Shown here one piece after another: positions 1 through 7,934 of a stretch of DNA of 38,693 nt. Both the position numbers and the translations under genes were made by a program. The notes beneath the pieces were generated by a model that saw nothing but the letters and a program-made list of their open reading frames with translations, was not told the DNA's origin and ran no database searches. Numbering within the stretch: position 1 is the first letter of the stretch; each line of letters begins with the position of its first letter. Where the stretch lies: NCBI GenBank assembly GCA_016218805.1, contig JACRCW010000078.1, positions 1-38,693 on the forward strand. Direction: 5' to 3'. Source of the stretch: Deltaproteobacteria bacterium. Lineage in GTDB: Bacteria > Myxococcota > JACRCW01.

Positions 1-260
1 CCGAGCCCGACCCAGGGCCCAAAACCCGCGGCGGTTTCCTCTCGGGTCCAAATATCGTTGTTCGTGCCCCTCACGAACAGAGAACGGTAGCCCCATGAGT
101 CTCGAACGACGACCGGCGGAGAGGTTGCAGTGCCGCCCATGCCGGTTCTTGTCCAGGTACCAAATGGCATCGGCTGGTCCACGCGCACGGTCGCATTGGA
201 TGCGTTCCGGAAGAAGAAGGACACACCCGATGAGATGAGATAGGCCAAACGCAATCGCAT
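1..260 (-). CDS. Partial beta-propeller-like protein (3' end beyond the window)
   Basis: Reading leftwards from an ATG at 260, this frame stays open to the edge of the window, so the C-terminus is missing. Near the edge it reads SLFVRGTNNDIWTRE followed by GFGPWVGLG. This resembles the blade repeat of PLL-type or sialidase-like beta-propellers (a VRGTDNALY-like strand, then W-x-x-LG). A purine-rich GAGGGG lies 6 bases before the ATG; another in-frame ATG is at 284. The frame is open back to a TGA at 432-434, only about 20 bp from repeat copy A, so the protein may start further upstream or be truncated at its N-terminus. There is no convincing signal peptide. Codon third positions are less GC-rich than in neighbouring genes, which may point to transfer. 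The propeller assignment is inferred from one blade only. Confidence 0.5.
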   Translation of the reverse strand, partial: MRLRLAYLISSGVSFFFRNASNATVRVDQPMPFGTWTRTGMGGTATSPPVVVRDSWGYRSLFVRGTNNDIWTREETAAGFGPWVGL

Positions 261-455
261 GGGGGACCCCTCGGGGTACTGCATGGATGCAGCACTCGCC
301 TCATACTGCAGGCCCAACCCAGTGGAACCGCCCCGATCGGGGGGGTCCGCGCAGCGGAAGGTTCTGGGAACACAACCTGGGACGCGATCAAACCGGTGCC
401 GTGACGCCGTGGGGGTGACGCCGTGGATAGATCAACGCCGGAGGCGCTCGGGGTC

Positions 456-667
456 TGATCGCCCATGGTTGTGGTCCCTGCCGGTGGGGCAGCCACAGGA
501 TCCCAAAGCGCCGAGGTGGTGTGGCACAGCCGCCCCGGCTGTGCCGGTGCATGGCGACGTCACGGGTGTCCCGCTGGCGTCCCGGCCGGGGGCGGCCGGG
601 CCACACCGCGCTGGCGTGCTGGTTGGCCGCAGCAGCGTTGTCGATCCCAGCTCTACAACCACCTCTC
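456..667 (+). repeat. Structured dispersed repeat, copy A
   Basis: About 212 bp that recurs in opposite orientation at 10706-10919 with roughly 93% identity (about 14 substitutions and one 2-nt gap, counted by eye). It contains a 9-bp hairpin (523-531 with 537-545, loop GCCCC) and a 7-bp GC hairpin (581-587 with 594-600). A 7-bp long-range helix (518-524 with 601-607) abuts both hairpins, giving a multi-branched fold. All stem positions are identical in both copies. The rest of 261-730 shows only the in-frame extension of the left-edge gene and a short direct repeat, GTGACGCCGTGG at 401-412 and 415-426. Confidence 0.85.
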
Positions 668-730
668 AAGGGACAGCTTGAATTATCCGGCTTCCGCTTG
701 CGGCCGCTCCCTGATGCCCGGCTTGCCCGC

Positions 731-1435
731 TTACCCCTCCGGCTTGTCCTCTCCACCGGTCCCGCCCTCATCTCCGCCGGTGTTCTCCCCACCCGGCGCC
801 GTCCCACCAAACAACACATTGAGCGAGTACAGCGCCGCCTTGTCCGGGGCCTTGCGGTTGATGACCCGGCCACGCCGGCTGATGGAGAGCAGACGTGCGT
901 ACAGCGCTTTGCTGGCGCGGGCCTTGTCGGCGGCGGGGACCTTCTGTTCAATCTTGCCGGACTCCTGCTTGAGTTCGGAGCTGGTCAGGGCGGCCTGGGC
1001 TCTCTTCACGTCTTCCACCAGGTCCGCCACCATGATGGGGTTCTTCAGTTCCGTGCCATGCTTCTCCAGCATCTTGGCGAGCACCAGGGCCGGGGTGACC
1101 AGGTTGGCGGCGTCACCCGCCGGGAAGTTCATGTTGAAGTAGTTCACCTCCAGCCCCGCGTCGTTCTGGAGGTCCTTGGCCGCATCCCGCGCGGCAATGA
1201 GCTGGGTGCGCGGGTCAGCCTGGCTGAGGGTGGCCACCTTGGTTTCCGCCACTGCGCCAATCCGGTTGGCTGATTCTGACGCTCCAATCTCCACCAGGCG
1301 GTGCGCTTCAACCAACTCCGCTTCTGCGTCCGGGTAGCCCTTGGCCACAAAATCGGCGCGCTGTTCCCACGCCACCGGGGTGAGTTTGAACAGTTGGGAC
1401 ACCAGGTCTGCCTGGGTGAACTTGTGGTCCGTCAC
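731..1435 (-). CDS. Hypothetical protein, mostly helical, 234 aa
   Basis: Not recognised. The protein starts at a GTG (MTDHKFTQADLVSQLF) and has a balanced, amphipathic, probably helical sequence with no signal peptide or membrane segment. It ends in a low-complexity Gly/Glu/Asp tail from about residue 212. An AGGCGG stretch lies about 8 bases before the GTG. The same frame is closed just upstream by a TGA, but the neighbouring frame carries protein-like sequence (DDELLLTADTEPTFDKVLTK) that reaches this start. A frameshift that removed the true N-terminus is therefore possible. Repeat copy A lies beyond its 3' end and the 22-bp repeat array beyond its 5' end. The coding call rests on composition and length. 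Confidence 0.7.
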   Translation of the reverse strand: MTDHKFTQADLVSQLFKLTPVAWEQRADFVAKGYPDAEAELVEAHRLVEIGASESANRIGAVAETKVATLSQADPRTQLIAARDAAKDLQNDAGLEVNYFNMNFPAGDAANLVTPALVLAKMLEKHGTELKNPIMVADLVEDVKRAQAALTSSELKQESGKIEQKVPAADKARASKALYARLLSISRRGRVINRKAPDKAALYSLNVLFGGTAPGGENTGGDEGGTGGEDKPEG

Positions 1436-1578
1436 CCGAAACCCGCCTGCCGAGTTTGGTCAGCACCTTGTCAAAGGTGGGTTCCGTGTCCGCAGTGAGG
1501 AGCAGTTCGTCATCTCCGCGTCCCGGTTGGGGTTTTGTCTGATCAGCGAGACTGCCCAAACAACCTGCGCGTTGTCCA

Positions 1579-1820
1579 CGCAGTGGGAACCCCAAGGCCT
1601 GTCACTGGGAGGGCCAGGAAGTGTCATGGGGGCACACACCGCATGACCTGGGAAGGTCCAAAAGGTGTCATGGGGGCGCACGTGGCATGACATGGGAAGT
1701 CACCCCGGGCTGGTGGGAGGTGGGCTCCGGCCTGGTGGGGAGGTTCCTCCGGGTCCCTGGGTGGGTGGCTACGAGTTGCTGGGATGGGGGTTCCAGGTGA
1801 CTGGGAGACGCGTCCGCGGC
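1579..1820 (+). repeat. Degenerate 22-bp tandem array centred on TGGGR
   Basis: This fills most of the gap 1436-1841. A TGGG core followed by A, G or T starts at 1584, 1606, 1627, 1649, 1671, 1693, 1714, 1736, 1758, 1780 and 1802. That is eleven units spaced 22, 21, 22, 22, 22, 21, 22, 22, 22 and 22 bp. The flanks are G-rich but diverged. A 22-bp unit does not preserve reading frame and no convincing gene overlaps it, so it appears non-coding. It lies between two minus-strand genes, in the 5' region of the 234-aa gene. It could be an eroded minisatellite or an array of binding sites two helical turns apart. Confidence 0.7.
1623..1691. promoter_or_regulatory. Two identical-spacing dyads GTCATG-N13-CATGAC
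   Basis: Within the 22-bp array, GTCATG at 1623-1628 pairs with CATGAC at 1642-1647. The same dyad recurs at 1667-1672 with 1686-1691. Both have a 13-bp spacer and the copies are exactly 44 bp apart. The symmetry suits a dimeric DNA-binding protein, but no regulator gene is adjacent and no promoter could be placed. An operator role is inference. Confidence 0.4.
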
Positions 1821-1841
1821 CTGCCTGCGGGCGCCTGCTGG

Positions 1842-4187
1842 CTACGGAATGGTGACCCGCCGCAGCGTGCGCGCCGTGGCGTCATCCGCCACCCAGTAGA
1901 GGAACCCGCCACCCACGGCGATGGGCGGCTGTGCGGTGAGAAGGCCGGGCACCGGCTGCGCGGTGCACGTGGAGGCGGTGCCGGCACCGGTAGCTTCCGC
2001 GACGGTGCAACGGCTCACCGGCTGGCCAGGGGCCCCGGAGAAGTAGATGTGCGTGGCGTCCACAGCCACGTCTGACGCGGGCACGCTTCCGGGTGGGAAG
2101 GTGGCGGTGCACGAGCCCCCCGGGGGCGTACACAGCTCCAGCTGGCTTCCGGAGCGGACCCACGCCACCACGGTGGGGCCGGAGGCGAGTTGCATGAACT
2201 GCAGGTTGGTGACCGGCTGGAAGTAGGGCATCCCGCCACCGGTGGCCCACGGATATTCGAAGACGACGCCCCCGCCCATCCCGGGGACATAGTCATTCCC
2301 CAGCAACAGCGTTCCGCTGGCGCCCTCCTTGGCGGCCAGCGCGCCGGCAAAGCGCAGCGGCGGCGCGGCCGTGGATGGAGTGCAGTTGGGCAGCGCGCAG
2401 GTCTCCAGCGCGGCCGTGGTGCCCGCCGCCGGGTGATCAGACCAGGCCAGTGCGCCCGCCGCCACGGCGACGTGAGCGGGTGCGGGCATCGTCGTGGGCA
2501 CCACGGTGGCGGTGCAACCCGCGGTGGCGGGAGCCTGGCAGAACTGGACCTGGCCGTTGACCACCCACGCAATCCAGTTTCCGTCGGTGGCCAGGTCAAG
2601 TACCGCCGCACCGGCGGGGAAGGTGTGGACCAGCTCACCCATTGCGCCGCCGGAACTGCCCGTTCCCGACGACGCCCTGGCCGCCGAGGACGCGCCGCCA
2701 ACCGAGGACGCGGCGCCGGATGATGAGCGCCCGGTGGTGCTGCTGCCGCCCGCCGCCGAGGAGGACGGCTGCGTGGACGCGGCGGCGGACGACGGCGGCA
2801 GCGTTGAGGTTGCTGCGCCGGAGGACGACGGCGCCGGGGCGGACCGGCTGGTGGAAGACTGGCTGGAAGCGGACGCGCCCGACGACGGCGCCAGGCTGGT
2901 GCCGGACGCGGGCCCCGACGATGACGACACCCCGCCGGAGGAGGAGGAGGACCCTCCGCTCCCGCCGCCATTGCCCTGGGCCTCAAACCCGTCGCAGATC
3001 CCGTCGTGGTCCAGGTCGTAGCGCCGCGGGTCTTCGTTGCTGGGGGTGGGGACCTCACCCGGCTGGCCGCACCCGGCCAACTCTTCCATGTCAAACTGCC
3101 CATCGCCGTCGTCGTCGCAGTCCCGGCTTTCGCACGGCGCGGTGGGGTCCTGCACGCACGCGGCGTGACAGGTCTCCATGCCCATCTGGTCCAGCGCCTG
3201 CAGGTCATCCCCGTCCAGGTCGTTGAACTTGCGCGGGGTGACCGTGAGGCTGATCTCGCGCGGCTCGCCGGAGAGCAGCACGTGCCCAAACGTGATGGGC
3301 AGCCACTCCGGGACGTTGACGTCCACGCGGTACACGCCGGGCACCAGGTCCAGGAACGTGACCGTCTGCAGCAGGTCACCCGCCGTGTCCACCACGGAGA
3401 CCGCGGGTGGGCAGCCGTCCGGCGGGGAGGCACCCAGCGGGCAGGCCGCCGCCAGGTTGGAATCCAACAGCGGCAAGCCTTCACTGGGGGTCGCCCCCGG
3501 CCCCGCGGGCTGATCAAACTGTACGGTCAGCGTCGTCGGCGTGGACACGCACTCCAGCCGAAGGTCACCCAGCTCGGCGGTCTGGCCGGACTCCACGGTC
3601 ACTTCATGCGCGGTGAGAGCGCCGGTGCCCGCCGCCACCACCGTCCAGGTCCACGCGCCCAGGCCGCGCACGGTGAAGGTGCCGTCCGCGGCGGGCACCA
3701 CCAGCACCGGCGTCCCGTCAATGATCACCCGCACGGTGGCCATGTCCACGCAGCCGGGGTTCACCGCCGGAGGGAGGACGCGCCCGTTCAGCGTGGCGGG
3801 GGGCAGCAGGACAATGCGCCCCATGTCCACGCGCGCGCGCTCCTCCTTGCCCGCAGGAACGCGAATGGCCGCCTCCACCACCTTGGCCAGGTCCGCCACA
3901 CCGTCGTGGTCCGGGTCATAGGACATCAGCAGCACGTGGGTGCCCTGGGGCAGGTTGCGCACCGTGAAGCGCCCGTCTGAACGCGTGACCCGTGATTGTG
4001 ACCCCTGCCGCAGCAGCACGCGGCCGCCCGCCAGCGGGCCCTCCTGTGTGGCCCCGGGCGGCGTACCCACCAGCACACCCGTGACGTCCCCCGGTTCCAG
4101 GTCCGGGAACACGTCCTGGCAGTACACGCATCCGCCGCCCACCAGCCCCAGCGCCACCGCCAGCAGCCCATTCCTGTTGCGCAACAT
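1842..4187 (-). CDS. Large exported lipoprotein with Ca-binding repeats and Ser-rich linker
   Basis: Predicted surface or periplasmic lipoprotein of 781 aa. The ATG at 4187 is preceded by a strong GGAGGT. The N-terminus (MLRNRNGLLAVALGLVGGGC) is a signal peptide with a loose lipobox ending at Cys20. Residues about 31-210 look like two carboxypeptidase-regulatory-like beta-sandwich domains (GRFTVRNLPQG; GTFTVRGLG). Asp-rich Ca-binding loops of thrombospondin-type-3 or EF-hand kind follow (NDLDGDD near 322, CDDDGDGQFD near 357, YDLDHDGICDGFE near 390). Residues about 402-515 are an almost pure Ser/Ala/Gly linker. The C-terminal 265 residues contain repeated LATDGNWIAWV / VDATHIYFSG units typical of a beta-propeller. 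This architecture is common in myxobacterial cell-surface proteins; a specific function cannot be assigned. Confidence 0.85.
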   Translation of the reverse strand: MLRNRNGLLAVALGLVGGGCVYCQDVFPDLEPGDVTGVLVGTPPGATQEGPLAGGRVLLRQGSQSRVTRSDGRFTVRNLPQGTHVLLMSYDPDHDGVADLAKVVEAAIRVPAGKEERARVDMGRIVLLPPATLNGRVLPPAVNPGCVDMATVRVIIDGTPVLVVPAADGTFTVRGLGAWTWTVVAAGTGALTAHEVTVESGQTAELGDLRLECVSTPTTLTVQFDQPAGPGATPSEGLPLLDSNLAAACPLGASPPDGCPPAVSVVDTAGDLLQTVTFLDLVPGVYRVDVNVPEWLPITFGHVLLSGEPREISLTVTPRKFNDLDGDDLQALDQMGMETCHAACVQDPTAPCESRDCDDDGDGQFDMEELAGCGQPGEVPTPSNEDPRRYDLDHDGICDGFEAQGNGGGSGGSSSSSGGVSSSSGPASGTSLAPSSGASASSQSSTSRSAPAPSSSGAATSTLPPSSAAASTQPSSSAAGGSSTTGRSSSGAASSVGGASSAARASSGTGSSGGAMGELVHTFPAGAAVLDLATDGNWIAWVVNGQVQFCQAPATAGCTATVVPTTMPAPAHVAVAAGALAWSDHPAAGTTAALETCALPNCTPSTAAPPLRFAGALAAKEGASGTLLLGNDYVPGMGGGVVFEYPWATGGGMPYFQPVTNLQFMQLASGPTVVAWVRSGSQLELCTPPGGSCTATFPPGSVPASDVAVDATHIYFSGAPGQPVSRCTVAEATGAGTASTCTAQPVPGLLTAQPPIAVGGGFLYWVADDATARTLRRVTIP

Positions 4188-4338
4188 GACCCACCTCCAG
4201 GACCCGCGTGTCCGCAGGCGACGACGGTCATGCCGTGGTTTTCCTCCCGTGACAAGACCGCTCCGGCGCGGTGCCCCTACGTGGTAAGCGTGAACACGGC
4301 GGGGCGCGCAGGCGTCCCAGGATGTCACGGAGGCAGGG

Positions 4339-4908
4339 ATGCGGATGTTTGGGGCTGTGGTGATGACGGGTTGCCTGCTGGCAGGCGCGGCCGTGCAGGC
4401 CCGCGAGCTGGCCGGCGTCAAGATGGATGAGACAATGAAGGTGGGGGACGCGGAGCTCAAGCTCAACGGGATGGGCGTGCGCACCAAGAAGGTCGCGTTC
4501 GTCTCGGTCAAGGTTTACGTCGGTGGGCTGTACCTGACCGCGCCGGCCACCAAGGCGGACGCCGCCATCGGGCCGGACGCACCCAAGGCCCTGGTGATGC
4601 AGTTCGTGCGTGACGTGGACAAGGGCAAGCTGGTGGATGCGTGGAAAGAGGGATTTCAGAACAATTCGCCGGACAAGGTTGCCGCGCAAAAGGCCGCCAT
4701 TGACAGGTTCCTGGCGTTTGTTGTGGACGTGAAGGACGGCCAGCGCATCACGTGGCTCTACGAACCGGGCAAGGGCAGCACCATCACCATCGGGGCCAAG
4801 TCCGTCACCGTCGAAGGCAAGGAGTTCGCGGACATGTTCCTGGCCACCTACATCGGCCGGGACCCGCCCACCGCGGATTTCAAGACGGCGCTCCTCGCCG
4901 GGAAGTGA
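4339..4908 (+). CDS. Exported chalcone isomerase-like domain protein
   Basis: A 189-aa protein with a cleavable signal peptide (MRMFGAVVMTGCLLAGAAVQA), so probably periplasmic. The mature part matches the bacterial chalcone-isomerase-like fold: the family-typical opening ELAGVKMDETMKVGDAELKLNGMGVRTK, here at residues 23-50, then KVAFVSVKVYVGGLYL and the late pair STITIGAKSVTVEGKEF and FADMFLATYIG. Bacterial members are thought to bind fatty acids or similar ligands rather than catalyse flavonoid chemistry. GGAGG at 4329-4333 supports the start. It is divergent from the large lipoprotein gene, with 151 bp between them in which no clear promoter was seen. Function beyond the fold is not known. 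Confidence 0.85.
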   Translation: MRMFGAVVMTGCLLAGAAVQARELAGVKMDETMKVGDAELKLNGMGVRTKKVAFVSVKVYVGGLYLTAPATKADAAIGPDAPKALVMQFVRDVDKGKLVDAWKEGFQNNSPDKVAAQKAAIDRFLAFVVDVKDGQRITWLYEPGKGSTITIGAKSVTVEGKEFADMFLATYIGRDPPTADFKTALLAGK

Positions 4909-4930
4909 TCCGGCCGCACGGCCCGCATCC

Positions 4931-5308
4931 TCACAGGCAGGACGCCGGCACGCAGCCCTTCCGGCCGCCGTCCTCCGCCGGATCCCCGCGGCATGCCGCT
5001 CCGCTGCCGCATTGCTCGTCGTTGTCGCACGGGCGCGTGCAGAACCAGTCCTTCGTGTCAGGCTCAAACTCCACCGTGCAGATGATGGCGGCACCGGGAG
5101 CGCGCCCGTAGTTGTCGTCGCATTCGCCGCCGCCGCGTGAGCAGAACTCACCGACCATCTTCTCATTGCCGTTGGAGCACGGCGCCACGCACGAGGCGCT
5201 GGCATCCAGCTCCGGTGCCACGTAGCAGCTGTCCCCGCCGGGCAACGGCGGCGGCCGCAAGGGGCACGCGGACACCAGCAGCAGCGGGAGCAGGGCAGCG
5301 GTTTTCAC
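4931..5308 (-). CDS. Small Cys-rich lipoprotein
   Basis: A 125-aa protein starting at GTG with a signal peptide whose lipobox VSAC gives an acylated cysteine at position 15. The mature protein has about a dozen cysteines in short loops (SCVAPC, CTRPCDNDEQCGSGAACRG). This resembles the disulfide-rich, EGF-like or Dickkopf-like modules that are frequent in myxobacterial surface lipoproteins. It is convergent with the chalcone-isomerase-like gene (22 bp between stops) and divergent from der. No strong ribosome binding site precedes the GTG. Role unknown; likely outer-membrane or periplasmic. Confidence 0.75.
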   Translation of the reverse strand: MKTAALLPLLLVSACPLRPPPLPGGDSCYVAPELDASASCVAPCSNGNEKMVGEFCSRGGGECDDNYGRAPGAAIICTVEFEPDTKDWFCTRPCDNDEQCGSGAACRGDPAEDGGRKGCVPASCL

Positions 5309-5396
5309 GGGCCCGGCGTTGTACCCCCCCGCCGCCCGCGCACAAACCGGTGCGCGGCACCTATGGCGCGGTGCACCACTCTGCTAGACGCGCCGC

Positions 5397-6899
5397 ATGT
5401 CTCGGCTCCCCGTGGTGGCCATCGTCGGCCGCCCCAACGTCGGCAAGTCCACGCTGTTCAACCGGCTGGCCCGCCGCCGCATTGCCATTGTGGATGACGA
5501 GCCGGGCGTCACGCGGGACCGCCTGTACGCCATGGCCCGCCCGCCGGGGTACCGCTTCCACCTTATCGACACCGGTGGCCTGGACCCGGACAATGCGCAC
5601 GAGTTCTTTGTTGGCATCCGCGAACAGGCCACCGTGGCCATTGAGGAGGCGGACGTCGTCATCCACGTGGTGGATTCGCGCGCGGGGCTGCACCCGGATG
5701 ACCGCTTTGTGGCGGAGCTGCTGCGCAAGCACGGCAAGCCCGCGGTGACCGCCGCCAACAAGAGTGACGCCAAGGACCACGTGGACCTGCTGCCGGAGTT
5801 CTATGAACTGGGCGTGGCGGACGTCATGCCGGTGTCCGCGGCGCATGGGCTGGGCGTGTCTGACCTGGTGGACAAGGTGCTGTCCCTGTTGCCCACGGAG
5901 CTGCGCGCGGAAGCCGAGCAGCGCGCGGCGGATGAGGACGCCCAGCCCCGGGGCCGCGCGGCGCGCCGGGCCGCTGCCGAGGCCGCGGAGGCCGAGGCGC
6001 CGCCGCCGGAGGAAGGCGAGGGCCGCGGCGACGAAGTGCACGCGCCCCCGGAGCTGCGCGTGGCCATTGTGGGGCGTCCCAACGCGGGCAAGTCCAGCCT
6101 GGTGAACGCCATCCTGGGCGAGCCGCGCCTGATGGTCAGCGAGATTGCCGGCACCACACGGGACGCGGTGGACACGCTGGTGGAGCGGGATGGCAAGCGG
6201 TACGTGCTCATTGACACGGCGGGCCTGCGGCGCAAGCGCAGCGTGGCGCGCAAGGTGGAGAAGTTCTCCGTGGTGGCGGCGCTGCACGCGCTGGAGGACG
6301 CGCACGTGGTCTGCCTGGTGCTGGACGGGTACGAAGGCGTCACCGAGCAGGACGAGAAAATCGCCGAAATGGCGTTCAACGCCGGCAAGGCGCTGGTGAT
6401 TGTGGTCAACAAGTGGGACCTGGTGGAGGACGCGGTCCGGCGCCGTGAGGAGTACGCCAAGCGCGTGCTGGATGAGATGGGGTTTGTGGCGTACGCGCCG
6501 GTGGTGTTTGCCAGCGCGCTGCACAAGCAGGGCACGCAGAAGGTGCTGTCCACCGTGGACACCGTGGCGCAGCACCACTTCCGCCGCGTAGGCACCGCGC
6601 GCATCAACAAGGCCTTTGAGCGCGCCGAGGAAGGCCACCACCTCCCCAGCTTCAAGGGCCGCCGCGTCAGCCTGTACTACGCCACGCAGGTCGCCATCGC
6701 CCCGCCCACCATCGTCGTCGCGTGCAACATGCCGGAGGGCATCCACCCCAGCTACCGGCGCTACCTGCAGAACGCCATGCGCGAGCAGTTTGGCTTTGTG
6801 GGAACGCCGCTGAAGATCATCTTCCGCCGGCGCGGAAAGGACATTGGCCGCTCCGGTCACACGCACCGCAAGCGGAGGGATCCCACGCAGCATGGCTGA
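5397..6899 (+). CDS. der: Ribosome biogenesis GTPase Der (EngA)
   Basis: Der is an essential GTPase with two tandem G domains that helps mature the 50S subunit. Both P-loops are visible: GRPNVGKS at residues 11-18 and GRPNAGKS at about 225-232. Each domain has its own DTAG/DTGG switch and NKxD specificity motif (ANKSDAKD; VVNKWDLVED). A C-terminal KH-like domain follows, ending in IIFRRRGKDI. At 500 aa it is slightly long because of an Ala/Glu/Arg-rich linker (about 180-218) between the G domains. The last codons overlap the start of the next gene by 8 bp, implying co-transcription. No strong Shine-Dalgarno precedes the ATG at 5397, but the family N-terminus fits this start. Confidence 0.97.
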   Translation: MSRLPVVAIVGRPNVGKSTLFNRLARRRIAIVDDEPGVTRDRLYAMARPPGYRFHLIDTGGLDPDNAHEFFVGIREQATVAIEEADVVIHVVDSRAGLHPDDRFVAELLRKHGKPAVTAANKSDAKDHVDLLPEFYELGVADVMPVSAAHGLGVSDLVDKVLSLLPTELRAEAEQRAADEDAQPRGRAARRAAAEAAEAEAPPPEEGEGRGDEVHAPPELRVAIVGRPNAGKSSLVNAILGEPRLMVSEIAGTTRDAVDTLVERDGKRYVLIDTAGLRRKRSVARKVEKFSVVAALHALEDAHVVCLVLDGYEGVTEQDEKIAEMAFNAGKALVIVVNKWDLVEDAVRRREEYAKRVLDEMGFVAYAPVVFASALHKQGTQKVLSTVDTVAQHHFRRVGTARINKAFERAEEGHHLPSFKGRRVSLYYATQVAIAPPTIVVACNMPEGIHPSYRRYLQNAMREQFGFVGTPLKIIFRRRGKDIGRSGHTHRKRRDPTQHG

Positions 6900-7890
6900 G
6901 CCGCCCGCCCCGGCAACGCCCCCGGAGCCGCCGGCCCCGCCGCCCGCTCCCGCCCCGCGTGTCTCCCCGTGGGCGCGCCTGGTGGCCCACGCTGAGTTGT
7001 GGCGGGACGCACTGCACGCGTTCGTGGCGGATGACGGCACCGTCTATGCCGCGGGGATTGCCTTCTACGCGCTGGTCTCCATGGTCCCGCTGGCCGCGGT
7101 GCTGCTCGCCATTGGTGGCAGCGTGCTGGCCGGCGCCGGCGCGGGTGACGCCAGCATGGCGCTGATGGACGACGTCATTGACGCGCTGCGCTACCTGGTC
7201 CCCATTGCCCCGGAACAGGACCTGCGCGCGGTGCTCACCTCGCTGGTGGCGCGGCGCGGTGACATTGGCCTTTTGGGCACGGTGGGGCTGCTCATCGCCG
7301 CCAGCCAGGTGGTCAACGCCATCCGCCGCGCGGTGGCGCGCCCCTTCGGCATTGTCCTGGGCGAAACCCCCGGCGTGCCCCACCCGTCGCTGTGGGAGCG
7401 CGGCGCGCGGGCGGTCATTGAGCTGGTGCTCGGGCGGTTCAAGACGCTGTTCTGGATCAGTGCGCTGGGGTTTGGCGCGGGCGGGCTGCGCGTGGTCACC
7501 GCCACCGTGGCCTCCGTGATCCATTTGCGGCCGCCCCACGTCGTCACGCATCTGCTGCAGCACCCTTTCGTTGCTGGCACGCTGTCGCAGGTGGGTGGGT
7601 TCATCTTCACGTTCGTCGCGTACAACCTGATCCTCATCCACGTCGCCCGGCGGCAGTCCACGTGGGCGGCGCGCGCGCTGGGCGGCATCTGGTTCGCACT
7701 GCTGCAAGCGCTGGCGGAATGGGTCTACCGCACCTACCTGGAGCACTACGCGCGCCTGTCCGCGCAGTATGGCTCCGTCGCCACGCTCGTGGCGGTGGCG
7801 CTGTGGACGTTCTACTTCAGCTGCGTGTTCATGATCGCGGTGGAACTCACCGCCGTGGCCAGCCGCCGCACGGTGAACGCCCCGACGTGA
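6892..7890 (+). CDS. YihY/BrkB family membrane protein
   Basis: A 332-aa integral membrane protein of the YihY (once called RNase BN) family. About 30 Pro-rich cytosolic residues are followed by the family start AELWRDALHAFVADDGTVYAAGIAFYALVSMVPLAA and about six hydrophobic helices, with the late motif WVYRTYLEHYARLSAQYGSVATLVAVALWTFY, matching the family YxxY..YGSL..ii region. The name RNase BN is historical; no nuclease activity is expected. The ATG at 6892 overlaps the der stop (ATGGCTGA), and GGAGG about 13 bases upstream supports it. Possible roles include envelope permeability or transport; this is uncertain. Confidence 0.9.
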   Translation: MAEPPAPATPPEPPAPPPAPAPRVSPWARLVAHAELWRDALHAFVADDGTVYAAGIAFYALVSMVPLAAVLLAIGGSVLAGAGAGDASMALMDDVIDALRYLVPIAPEQDLRAVLTSLVARRGDIGLLGTVGLLIAASQVVNAIRRAVARPFGIVLGETPGVPHPSLWERGARAVIELVLGRFKTLFWISALGFGAGGLRVVTATVASVIHLRPPHVVTHLLQHPFVAGTLSQVGGFIFTFVAYNLILIHVARRQSTWAARALGGIWFALLQALAEWVYRTYLEHYARLSAQYGSVATLVAVALWTFYFSCVFMIAVELTAVASRRTVNAPT

Positions 7891-7934
7891 GCGCTTGCCT
7901 GCGCCTTGCTCCCCGTTACCATCGCGCCACGCCC

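Noticed and set aside
465..1273. Plus-strand open frames running through repeat copy A into the 234-aa gene
   Set aside because: The shared part lies in the repeat and the rest is antisense to the 234-aa gene; no ribosome site was found.
1579..1820. CRISPR array
   Set aside because: Units are 22 bp with no conserved repeat separated by unique spacers, and no cas genes are present.
1842..4511. Longer lipoprotein start near 4511
   Set aside because: The ATG at 4187 has GGAGGT and a signal peptide; the upstream extension lies across the chalcone-isomerase-like gene on the other strand.
5361..7040. Long minus-strand open frame opposite der
   Set aside because: Same codon-shadow pattern; der covers it with full motifs on the other strand.
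6892..7890. Ribonuclease BN
   Set aside because: The name is a historical mis-assignment; the sequence is a multi-pass membrane protein with no nuclease motif.
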